Position numbers and translations under genes: made by a program
The notes under the pieces: generated by a model
What the model was told of the DNA's origin: nothing
Seen by the model: the letters and a program-made list of their open reading frames with translations, nothing else
Databases searched by the model: none
Shown here: piece by piece, positions 24,112 through 31,437 of the stretch
Position numbering within the stretch: the stretch's first letter is position 1
Layout of the letters: every line of letters starts with the position of its first letter
Source of the DNA: Candidatus Sabulitectum sp.
GTDB taxonomy: Bacteria; Fermentibacterota; Fermentibacteria; Fermentibacterales; JCC-6
Assembly (NCBI GenBank): GCA_023145375.1
Contig: JAGLDY010000057.1
Span: 1-42,464 of the forward strand
DNA: 42,464 nucleotides
Direction of reading: 5' to 3'

Positions 24112-25449
24112 ATGCTCATTTCAATCTGTTTTCTATTGGCTGCAATTCTCGGGCTGGAACCGGCGCCAAGCACTCCATCTTCCTGGGATACAGGGATTTT
24201 TGCCATTGACATTGATTCTGGTGATATTTTGATCAATATTAATGGGGATACCCCTTTCAGACCTGCAAGCACTGTTAAGGCTGTCACCACCCTTACCGCA
24301 CTTGATGTGCTGGGATCAGCACACGTGTACTGCACAACCATCGAAGCGGACACCGTAACTAACTCCATTATTCTCCGAGGAACCGGAGCCCCTCTGCTAT
24401 CAATTGAGGATGTAACAAGGGCAGCAATGGAAACAGCTGCAATTCTTCCAGCTAGAACAAGCTGGGAACTCTTTCTGGACCCATCAGCACTCACAGGTAA
24501 CTCTCATCTACCAGGTTGGGATACTGCTGACTGGAATCGAACCTACTGCCCGCCTGTGGAGCCCCTCTGCATTGGAGACAATATTCTTGAGATAGTTGTG
24601 GCTTCAGTCAGCGGAACCCTAAAACTTTTCACCTACCCTCCGTTACCTGGATTGAGGATCTTCAGCGAGGACCTGGCACAGGGCCGGGTAACCTCACTGA
24701 CCGTTACTGGCGGTAACTGGGAGACAGGTGAACCGGAGATGATCATCACCGGGACTATTGGATACGGTGAACGGGAGATCGTCTACAAACCCTTTGCAGG
24801 GGCGCCCGGTGAACTGGCTCAGGTTCTATGTGAGAAACTTGATCACTGGGGTGTTAACGCAAGTTACTCCGGGATAAGGGAAACGAATACTTCCCTTTTC
24901 ACTACTGCTGCAATGTATTCCGATCCTCTCTGGATCATACTTGGTTCCATGAACAAGTGGAGCCGGAACATTGTGGCGGAGCAGATACTCAGGACTGTTG
25001 CAAATGAAGAAACCGGTGAGCCCGGGTCAACAAGGGCCGGATGTGACATTTCAGGTGCACTTCTTGACAGTCTTGCCCCTGGAGCAACAGGCTGGCAGCT
25101 TGCAGATGCATCAGGACTCTCAAGGTTCAATCTGCTTACTCCAAGACAGCTTGCTGCTGTATTCACAGCAGGAGCAGGTTCGCTGGAATACGGACCTGAG
25201 TTCCTGGCTTCATTCCCTGTAAACGGCATGGATGGTACGCTTTCCAGAAGAATGGAAGACTTGCCGGCAGGTGCTTTCCGGGGGAAGACGGGATCTCTGA
25301 ACGACACGTGTACAATTGCCGGGATCCTGACCACCAGAAGTGGAAGAAAGGTGGCTCTGGCCATATTCCTGGAATTCCCCACTGGAAATATATGGAGAGC
25401 CCGAACCTGGCAGGACAGATACATTGAATCGCTGTACTACAGACTTTAG
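24112..25449 (+). CDS. dacB: D-alanyl-D-alanine carboxypeptidase/endopeptidase, PBP4 (S13) family
   Basis: The ATG at 24112 has a perfect AGGAGG (24102-24107) 4 nt upstream; the frame opens 39 nt earlier but without such a site. The 445-residue protein starts with a signal peptide (MLISICFLLAAILGLEP) and is periplasmic. The three penicillin-binding motifs are present: SxxK as Ser53-Thr-Val-Lys56 in RPASTVK, SxN as Ser284-Arg-Asn286, and KTG at 392-394. The family block DASGLSRFN is also there. The enzyme would trim or cleave peptidoglycan D,D-bonds. It stands alone on the plus strand and converges on efp with an 11-nt gap and no visible terminator. Confidence 0.93.
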   Translation: MLISICFLLAAILGLEPAPSTPSSWDTGIFAIDIDSGDILININGDTPFRPASTVKAVTTLTALDVLGSAHVYCTTIEADTVTNSIILRGTGAPLLSIEDVTRAAMETAAILPARTSWELFLDPSALTGNSHLPGWDTADWNRTYCPPVEPLCIGDNILEIVVASVSGTLKLFTYPPLPGLRIFSEDLAQGRVTSLTVTGGNWETGEPEMIITGTIGYGEREIVYKPFAGAPGELAQVLCEKLDHWGVNASYSGIRETNTSLFTTAAMYSDPLWIILGSMNKWSRNIVAEQILRTVANEETGEPGSTRAGCDISGALLDSLAPGATGWQLADASGLSRFNLLTPRQLAAVFTAGAGSLEYGPEFLASFPVNGMDGTLSRRMEDLPAGAFRGKTGSLNDTCTIAGILTTRSGRKVALAIFLEFPTGNIWRARTWQDRYIESLYYRL

Positions 25450-25460
25450 GCAAACCCTGT

Positions 25461-26021
25461 TTACTTAACCCGTTCCATGTAATTACCGGTTCTAGTGTCT
25501 ACCCTGATCTTTTCCCCCTCTTTTACAAAAAGAGGGACCTGAACCACAACACCTGTTTCCAGAGTAGCAGGTTTTGTACCTCCTGTAGCTGTATCTCCCT
25601 TTAATCCAGGATCAGACTTGGTGATAAGAAGCTCTACAAAGTTGGGAGCCTCTACCATAATAGGCCTGTCTCCCACGGAGAGCACCTCAACCTCACAGTT
25701 ATCAGTAAGGAAGTTAGCGGCATCACCGATCAGCTCACTTGAAAGATCGATCTGCTCATAGGTTCCCGGATCCATAACTGTGTAAGAATCATCAGTGTGA
25801 TACAGTAGCTGGAAGACTCTTCTTTCCAGTCTGATCTCAGTAACTCTCTCCCCTGCACGCCAGGTCTTCTCTATCACTTTGCCTTGAATAACATCCTTCA
25901 TCTTTGATCTGACGAAGGCTGCACCCTTGCCGGGATTGACATGCTGAAACTCTGTTATCTGATAATACCTGCCATCTATATCCAGAACCATTCCTCTTCT
26001 GAAATCGTTAGATGTTGCCAT
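25461..26021 (-). CDS. efp: Elongation factor P
   Basis: EF-P relieves ribosome stalling at consecutive prolines. The 186-residue length and sequence are standard: the KOW-like N-terminal domain (FRRGMVLDIDGRYYQI), the loop NPGKGAAFVR with the modifiable Lys32, two OB domains, and the C-terminal signature GEKIRVDTRTGNYMERVK. The tip lysine is in a PGKGAAF context, so a post-translational modification (beta-lysylation or another type) is likely, but no modification enzyme is in the window. The ATG lies 7 nt after the aroQ stop and efp is last in its operon. Confidence 0.97.
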   Translation of the reverse strand: MATSNDFRRGMVLDIDGRYYQITEFQHVNPGKGAAFVRSKMKDVIQGKVIEKTWRAGERVTEIRLERRVFQLLYHTDDSYTVMDPGTYEQIDLSSELIGDAANFLTDNCEVEVLSVGDRPIMVEAPNFVELLITKSDPGLKGDTATGGTKPATLETGVVVQVPLFVKEGEKIRVDTRTGNYMERVK

Positions 26022-26028
26022 TAATTGC

Positions 26029-26472
26029 TTACCTCCGCAAAAGTTCTTTCACTATTTCAATTGCTGAAAAATACCCGTGTATGCCTGCGCCGGAGATAAT
26101 TACTTCCGCACCACCAGCGGTGAGCATCCTGTGTCTGTAAGGTTCTCTTTTATGTATCTGAGAGATGTGCACCTCCACCACCGGGCCGGGGAATGCACGC
26201 ATGGCATCAAGTACGGCAACAGAGGTATGTGAGAATCCACCGGGATTGATGATCAATGCGCTGATACTCTCATTTTTAGATGCATTGTTTATTGCCTCTA
26301 CCATGAGACCCTCTACATCGATCTGCTGGAAGGAAATGCTGAAACCTGCATCCCTGCCCCGGGTAACAAGTAAAGAGTTGAGCTCTAACGATGAGGTATC
26401 CCCATAGATCATCGGTTCACGAACTCCAAGTGAGGCCAGATTGGGTCCATTGATGATTGCTATACCACTCAT
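26029..26472 (-). CDS. aroQ: 3-dehydroquinate dehydratase, type II
   Basis: The enzyme removes water from 3-dehydroquinate in the shikimate pathway. ATG 26472 overlaps the TPR gene stop as ATGA and gives 147 residues, the family norm; the frame extends 33 nt upstream but that part lies inside the TPR gene. The N-terminal INGPNLASLG and the catalytic tyrosine Tyr23 in MIYG are present. The substrate-binding NPGGFSHTSVAV and the histidine-containing VEVHISQIHKREPYRH complete the active site. It sits between a TPR gene and efp; the aroQ-efp pairing is common in bacteria. Confidence 0.96.
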   Translation of the reverse strand: MSGIAIINGPNLASLGVREPMIYGDTSSLELNSLLVTRGRDAGFSISFQQIDVEGLMVEAINNASKNESISALIINPGGFSHTSVAVLDAMRAFPGPVVEVHISQIHKREPYRHRMLTAGGAEVIISGAGIHGYFSAIEIVKELLRR

Positions 26473-27128
26473 TTTTCGTACGCCGACAACCCCAGTTCCT
26501 CGCACTCTTCAGGGGTAAACAGATTGAGAAGACTTCTGGGAGCTCTGTTGGCCGGTTCCACAGGGGCAATTACATCTTTAGGTGTATTCCCGGAGTTATC
26601 AGCCACACTTCCACTTCCAACTTCAGTCGTTTTCTGAGCGGCAAGTATGGATGCCATTCTGCCAGTCTCCGGATATGCAACATCCTGTCCGGTCTCTCTG
26701 GCTTCTCTGGCAGCATCATTCTTCTTTTCCCGGGATATCTTCAGCATTTCCTCTACTTCAGGGTCTCCGGGATACTCAAACAGATACTCTTCGAAAAGTT
26801 CAATGGCACGATCCCAGTTCTTCTGTTCAAAATGGATCTGTGCAAGACCCTTGATGGCGATAAGATTCAGGGGATCAATGGAAACAACCTTTTCGAAAAC
26901 TTCCTGAGCCTCATCAGCCAACTTTTCGCCAAGGGCACACCTTCCAAATATCACATTCACCGAGATGTTGTCTTTCCAGCTGAGGAGCCCTCTTCTGGCT
27001 ACTTCAAGTGCCTCAGTATTCCTGTCAGAATTATGCAGTTTTCCTGCCAATCTGACACACAGAGCCGGTGTCGGACTGGAAAGCCACTTCTGGTAAAGAT
27101 CTTGAATATCATTCTCATTATGGGGCAC
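26469..27128 (-). CDS. Tetratricopeptide-repeat protein
   Basis: The start is GTG 27128 with AAGGAG 6 nt upstream. The 219-residue protein has no signal peptide. Three to four TPR-like helical pairs run through about residues 10-140, for example NTEALEVARRGLLSW, ADEAQEVFEKVVSIDPLN and WDRAIELFEEYLFEYPGDPEV. The C-terminal third is charged and proline-rich, ending in SLLNLFTPEECEELGLSAYEK, a conserved-looking tail that may bind a partner. It follows the DUF4837-like lipoprotein by 3 nt and overlaps aroQ by 4 nt. Probably a cytoplasmic scaffold; function unknown. Confidence 0.78.
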   Translation of the reverse strand: MPHNENDIQDLYQKWLSSPTPALCVRLAGKLHNSDRNTEALEVARRGLLSWKDNISVNVIFGRCALGEKLADEAQEVFEKVVSIDPLNLIAIKGLAQIHFEQKNWDRAIELFEEYLFEYPGDPEVEEMLKISREKKNDAAREARETGQDVAYPETGRMASILAAQKTTEVGSGSVADNSGNTPKDVIAPVEPANRAPRSLLNLFTPEECEELGLSAYEK

Positions 27129-27131
27129 TTT

Positions 27132-28100
27132 CTACTCCTTACGGAACGTATCCATGATGATCCAGCCCTCACGCAGATACGGTTCCTTCTTGTAGCCTGG
27201 ATTGTAAACCTCCATGTCAAGAATAAACCATTCACCGCCGGAGTCAAGGACCCTGGTTGTGAAGGAGCCTGCATTCAAGTATTCAGGGTTACGCCAGACA
27301 CCGGTGATCTCCCAGCCGGGAAGTCCGTTCTGAACAATTTGTTTACATGCAATGCGATCTCTATCAACAGAATCAGCAGAGGCATCGAAAAAGAAGAGCC
27401 TTGCCATGGCCTCCCTGCTCAGAACAGCATTTGAATCGGTGAGCTCGGCGTCAGTGGAAAAGACTCTTACGCTCAAAAGAAGCATGGATTCCTCATCAGG
27501 CTGTCTCTGGTACTGGATGAATCCATCCTCCGGTGTCCATATCCTGATGTTGAATGACTTGGGAATGTTCAGCGTGTACCCAAGTTCCGAAAGGCTGTCC
27601 ATTCTTTCCGGCGAGGTCATGCTGGTACTGACAAAACTCTCATAAATGTAATCATGCATCTGATCCTCGTACGCTATTTCCAGCAACTCCGGTAATTCCG
27701 AAGGAAGCTCAGGTAATACTGGATCCACCACAACTGCAAATACCTGCTGTTCAAGTGCCCATACGTTTTGGGCACTATAGATCCCGGTTTCACCCTCCAC
27801 AAGCTCATGAGGAAGTAGATGTATATCAGAAGGGTCCAGAAGAAGAAGAATTACTCTCCTCGCTTTAAGAGTCCCATGAAACTCGCCTGTTTCTGCATAG
27901 GAGAAACTGAAAACTTCCTCAGGATCAACCGTTTCAACAACAAGATGAAGCTCCTGAAGACCATCATTGTCAATGAATTCGGTAAGAGAGACACTGTGTA
28001 CGACAAGAATACCGTTGAGAGGCCCGAGAGAATCCTGCTTACATGAAATACCAGAGAATACCAGAAGAGAAAAGAATACCACTGAGGCTTGCTTTTTCAT
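27132..28100 (-). CDS. DUF4837-like lipoprotein
   Basis: The 322-residue protein begins with a lipoprotein signal (MKKQASVVFFSLLVFSGISC, Cys20 as lipidation site). The rest resembles DUF4837 proteins known mainly from Bacteroidota: an early LNGILVVHSVSL, a segment VILLLLDPSDIH, then SAQNVWALEQQVFAVVV. Near the end LPGWEITGVWRNPEYLNAGSFT leads into a final YLREGWIIMDTF block. The assignment is by pattern recognition and is moderate. It is probably anchored in the outer membrane. The ATG lies 4 nt after the DUF948 stop. Confidence 0.65.
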   Translation of the reverse strand: MKKQASVVFFSLLVFSGISCKQDSLGPLNGILVVHSVSLTEFIDNDGLQELHLVVETVDPEEVFSFSYAETGEFHGTLKARRVILLLLDPSDIHLLPHELVEGETGIYSAQNVWALEQQVFAVVVDPVLPELPSELPELLEIAYEDQMHDYIYESFVSTSMTSPERMDSLSELGYTLNIPKSFNIRIWTPEDGFIQYQRQPDEESMLLLSVRVFSTDAELTDSNAVLSREAMARLFFFDASADSVDRDRIACKQIVQNGLPGWEITGVWRNPEYLNAGSFTTRVLDSGGEWFILDMEVYNPGYKKEPYLREGWIIMDTFRKE

Positions 28101-28104
28101 TACT

Positions 28105-28464
28105 CTACTTTCTGCTTCTCACTCTTTCGATCAATGGCTTGATCATCTTCAAAACTGTCAGAGCAGCTGGAAGATAACTGACCGTTCCGCTGACAACAGA
28201 AGCGGCACTTCCTGAATTGATCCTGGTGGTAAGCACTCTGATCTCTGATGCAGTCGCCCCCATCTCCTGCCCCGTCTTCTCCACTTCCTGAAGAGTATCA
28301 GACAACACCGGCGTAAGCTCTGCCAGGTCACTGCGGATCTCACCAAGGGTATTCTCCATACCCTCAAGAACTTTTCTTGCCCGGATGAACAGAGCTAATA
28401 AAACTCCCACAAAAACCCAGAAACTGCAAACCCCGATGAGAAGAACTATTGATGTGGCACTCAC
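28105..28464 (-). CDS. DUF948-like single-pass membrane protein
   Basis: The 119-residue protein has an N-terminal transmembrane helix (about residues 5-27, IVLLIGVCSFWVFVGVLLALFI). A helical, heptad-like region follows (VLEGMENTLGEIRSDLAELTPVLSDTLQEVEKTGQEM), the layout of DUF948 proteins. A second weak hydrophobic patch occurs near residues 88-108, before a basic tail. Members are of unknown function and are often near cell-envelope genes. First gene of the DUF948-lipoprotein-TPR-aroQ-efp unit; GGGAGG precedes the ATG. Confidence 0.72.
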   Translation of the reverse strand: MSATSIVLLIGVCSFWVFVGVLLALFIRARKVLEGMENTLGEIRSDLAELTPVLSDTLQEVEKTGQEMGATASEIRVLTTRINSGSAASVVSGTVSYLPAALTVLKMIKPLIERVRSRK

Positions 28465-28516
28465 TTGTATTTACCTCCCTGAAAACTACTCTAAGCCAGC
28501 ATGGATCATCAGTGTA

Positions 28517-28545
28517 GAGATACTATAAACAGTACTGGTTCGCAA
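28517..28545 (-). promoter_or_regulatory. Weak promoter candidate before DUF948 operon
   Basis: TTGCGA (28545-28540) and TATCTC (28522-28517) are 17 nt apart on the minus strand. The 149-nt gap between folD and the DUF948 gene also holds two modest inverted repeats (AGCAGG/CCTGCT at 28564-28597 and ACTGC-AGAA-GCAGT). Neither is followed by a U-run, so termination after folD is unclear. Confidence 0.3.
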
Positions 28546-28613
28546 CTGCTTCTGCAGTGTTTGAGCAGGAGCATCAAATGATCAATAGCACCCTGCTTCA
28601 GAGGAGTTGACTG

Positions 28614-29468
28614 TTAATTGCCGGCGGGCGGTTTAAGATTGAGCCTGGCCTTGAAGGTGTTCTCCAGGAGAAAAGCAATGGTAAGTGGTCCCACGCCTCC
28701 GGGAACCGGAGTTATGGCAGAACAGACATCGAGAACTTCATCGTAGGCCACATCCCCAACCAGTTTTCCGTCACTTTTTCTGTTCATCCCCACGTCTACA
28801 ACAACAGCTCCAGGTTTAACCCAGTCTTTCTTTATCATTTCCGGTATTCCCACAGCTGCGATGAGAATGTCAGCTTCTCTACACTGTTCCTTGAGATCCA
28901 CTGTGCGACTGTGTGCCACTGTCACTGTACAGTTCTCTCTGAGTAAAAGAGCTGCCATTGGTTTCCCGACTATGTTGGATCTTCCAACTATAAGTGCGTT
29001 CTTACCGGTCAAGGAAATGTCATGATGGTGAAAAAGGCTCACAATACCTGAAGGGGTACAGGGGAAAAGACCATCCTCACCTCTCCACAGCCTTCCAACA
29101 TTCACTGGATGAAAACCGTCTACATCCTTTTCAGGGAGTACTGCTGAAGCAACTCTGTTATCCGAAATGTGATCCGGGAGAGGAAGCTGAACAAGGACAC
29201 CATGAACGCTGTCATCAGCATTAAGCTGATCGATCAAATCCAGGATCTCAGCTTCCGTAGTTTCAACAGGCAACTTCAGCACAGTGCTGTTAAAACCGAC
29301 CCTTTTGCACGCCTTCTCCTTGGCCCCCACATAAACCTGGCTGGCTGGATCATCACCCACCATTACAACTGTGAGTCCCGGAGGAGGCCCCTGCAATGCA
29401 GCAACGCGTTCCCTCAGTGAAGCTTTAACAACTCTGGCGAACTTCCTGCCGGAAAGAATAAGAGCCAT
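28614..29468 (-). CDS. folD: Bifunctional methylenetetrahydrofolate dehydrogenase/cyclohydrolase
   Basis: FolD interconverts methylene-, methenyl- and formyl-tetrahydrofolate, supplying formyl groups for purine synthesis. ATG 29468 (AGGG 7 nt upstream) gives 284 residues starting [14 protein letters not shown], the usual N-terminus; the longer frame overlaps rplU and is rejected. Motifs include [16 protein letters not shown] with the catalytic Tyr and Lys, [23 protein letters not shown] and the NADP-site block [10 protein letters not shown]. It is last in the long array that also contains purB, purL, purQ and purS, so purine genes and their C1 donor enzyme share transcription. Confidence 0.96.
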   Translation of the reverse strand: MALILSGRKFARVVKASLRERVAALQGPPPGLTVVMVGDDPASQVYVGAKEKACKRVGFNSTVLKLPVETTEAEILDLIDQLNADDSVHGVLVQLPLPDHISDNRVASAVLPEKDVDGFHPVNVGRLWRGEDGLFPCTPSGIVSLFHHHDISLTGKNALIVGRSNIVGKPMAALLLRENCTVTVAHSRTVDLKEQCREADILIAAVGIPEMIKKDWVKPGAVVVDVGMNRKSDGKLVGDVAYDEVLDVCSAITPVPGGVGPLTIAFLLENTFKARLNLKPPAGN

Positions 29469-29476
29469 AATAGACC

Positions 29477-29791
29477 CTAAACCTTTGTGATCTTGTCGAT
29501 CTCGACCCATGTTTGATGCTGCCTGTGGCCTGTCCTTCTTTCGTATCCCTTACGGCGTTTGCGTTTGAAAACCACAACTTTAGGGCCCTTGGACTGCTCA
29601 ACGATCTTGGCTGTAACTTTGATGCCATCAATGAACGGATGCCCTACAACAACCTTATCATCCTTTGCAACAAGAAGTACTTCCTCGAAAGTATGAGAAG
29701 AACCCTCTTCACCTGTAAGTCTGGGAACCATCAGCTTCATGCCCGGTTCAACTTTGAACTGGGTTCCACCTGTCTTAATGATCGCGTACAA
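29477..29791 (-). CDS. rplU: 50S ribosomal protein L21
   Basis: The start is TTG 29791 with GGAGG 6 nt upstream. The 104-residue protein has the full L21 pattern: [13 protein letters not shown] at the N-terminus, [17 protein letters not shown] in the middle and the basic [16 protein letters not shown] before the end. It lies 98 nt after rng, the usual rng-rplU order. The gene that normally follows, rpmA for L27, is missing, and folD comes 8 nt later instead. Confidence 0.97.
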   Translation of the reverse strand: MYAIIKTGGTQFKVEPGMKLMVPRLTGEEGSSHTFEEVLLVAKDDKVVVGHPFIDGIKVTAKIVEQSKGPKVVVFKRKRRKGYERRTGHRQHQTWVEIDKITKV

Positions 29792-29889
29792 ACCGTACCT
29801 CCATTTATATTAATACAATTGCTCCAATAATACGCACTTACGCCCCTTGTGGGAACAGCGGAGATTTATACTATTTCAGTCCTTCCAGG

Positions 29890-31437
29890 TCAACCTTTTG
29901 AGTCAGGCAAGTACAGCGCTGTGATCTCTTCATGCGAATCGAGAGAGAACACCTTGAACTCTGCCTGAAGCATTCTCTCGTCGTCATGAATATGAACTGA
30001 CAGTCTGTCACTTCTTGAAGTAAGATATTCCAGCCGTCTTCCGTCATCTTCCATGAGATACTTTGACACAATAGGATTGATGGTAACAACCAGGTTCATG
30101 TGCTTTTTACCGTTGGCAGCCCTCTCCAGAAAACGCTCTATTCCTGTGAGTACACTCACCGGTGTCTGGATCCTGCCGGTTCCCGCACAATGTTCACATG
30201 CTTCTGACAGGGCTTGAACCAGACTGGGGCGGACACGCTTTCTTGTCATCTCCACCAGACCCATAGGACTCACCTGACATGTCTTTGTGGGAGACCTGTC
30301 TCTACCCAGCTCACCTCTAAGGCAGTTTACCACCTTGTCTTTGTGGGATGAGGTGTCCATGTCAATAAAGTCTATCACTATTATTCCACCAAGATCTCTA
30401 AGACGTAGCTGTCGGGCAACCTCTCTGGCAGCTTCCAGATTAGTCTTCAGTATGGTATCCTCCTGCTTTCTACGCCCGACATACCTCTTGGTATTTACAT
30501 CTATAGCAACAAGAGCCTCGGTGTGATCTATAACGATCGACCCTCCACTCTTCAGCAATACCTCTCTGTGCACAAGGGTGGAAATTTCCTTCTCTATACC
30601 GTACTGATCGAAAACAGGTGTTTTACCTCTGTAGAATTTCACCTTGCTTACGGCATCGGAGGCATACGCCTTCAGGTATTTCCTGATCTGCTTTGCAACA
30701 TCCCTGGAGTCGCTGACTATGGAGTTCACTCCAGGAGTGACCAGATCCCTCACAGTCATTGTAATGATATCGTGTTCCTGATGCAGAAGGGCCGGTGCCT
30801 TTGATTTTACAGAAAGAGCACCTATATCTTTCCACTTGTTAACGATCCTGGATACATCAGTTCTGAAGCTCTCTTCGTCCTTGGCAATTCCTGCAGTTCT
30901 GGCAATGATGCCAAAACCATCAGTTCTAACCTGCTGAACTATCTTTCTAAGTCTGCTTCTCTCCTGCCGGTCAGTTATCTTTCTGGATACTCCGGCTACT
31001 GAATCCCCAGGCATGCTCACCACGTACCGTCCGGCAATGCTGATCCTGGTACTGACTCTGGCCCCTTTAGTGCCGATTGGCTCCTTGGTAACCTGAACAA
31101 GTATCCTTTTGCCCTTCTCCAGAACTTTCTCAATTGGTCTGCGGGTCTCGTCAGATCTAGGTGGTTTACCCTCCATAAGGGCTTTTGCAAAACTCTTTTC
31201 GTCTACCAGCTTTTCACGCACATCTGATACATGGAGGAAAGCACTTCTTTCCAGTCCGATGTCCACAAAAGCCGCCTGCATTCCCGGGAGTACTGCGTTG
31301 ATCCTGCCAAGGTAGATGTTTCCAACAATGTGCTTGTCGTCAGCCAATTCGACGATAAGCTCCATAAGTTTGCCATCTTCCATAACAGCGATCCTGGTAA
31401 CTTCCGGATGCTGGTTGATAACAAAATCAACCTTCAC
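29890..31437 (-). CDS. rng: Ribonuclease G/E family endoribonuclease
   Basis: RNase G processes 16S rRNA 5' ends and decays mRNA. GTG 31437 gives 515 residues starting MKVDFVINQHPEVTRIAVMEDG, matching the family N-terminus; the frame runs further upstream without support. The S1-like region has GNIYLGRINAVLPGMQAAFVDIG. The catalytic region has VAIDVNTKRYVG and IVIDFIDMD, with the Asp residues that bind Mg. The zinc-link-like CEHCAGTGRI follows near residue 430. It overlaps the end of the radical SAM gene by 11 nt. Its length is that of RNase G, without the long RNase E degradosome tail. Confidence 0.94.
   Translation of the reverse strand: MKVDFVINQHPEVTRIAVMEDGKLMELIVELADDKHIVGNIYLGRINAVLPGMQAAFVDIGLERSAFLHVSDVREKLVDEKSFAKALMEGKPPRSDETRRPIEKVLEKGKRILVQVTKEPIGTKGARVSTRISIAGRYVVSMPGDSVAGVSRKITDRQERSRLRKIVQQVRTDGFGIIARTAGIAKDEESFRTDVSRIVNKWKDIGALSVKSKAPALLHQEHDIITMTVRDLVTPGVNSIVSDSRDVAKQIRKYLKAYASDAVSKVKFYRGKTPVFDQYGIEKEISTLVHREVLLKSGGSIVIDHTEALVAIDVNTKRYVGRRKQEDTILKTNLEAAREVARQLRLRDLGGIIVIDFIDMDTSSHKDKVVNCLRGELGRDRSPTKTCQVSPMGLVEMTRKRVRPSLVQALSEACEHCAGTGRIQTPVSVLTGIERFLERAANGKKHMNLVVTINPIVSKYLMEDDGRRLEYLTSRSDRLSVHIHDDERMLQAEFKVFSLDSHEEITALYLPDSKG

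Noticed and set aside
26457..27434. A 325-codon plus-strand frame opposite the TPR gene and part of the lipoprotein gene
   Set aside because: It crosses two well-supported minus-strand genes with good ribosome sites and has no recognisable product.
29792..29889. Possible short rpmA or a leader regulating L21 in the gap between rng and rplU
   Set aside because: No L27-like reading frame on either strand and no clear stem-loop structure that I could support.
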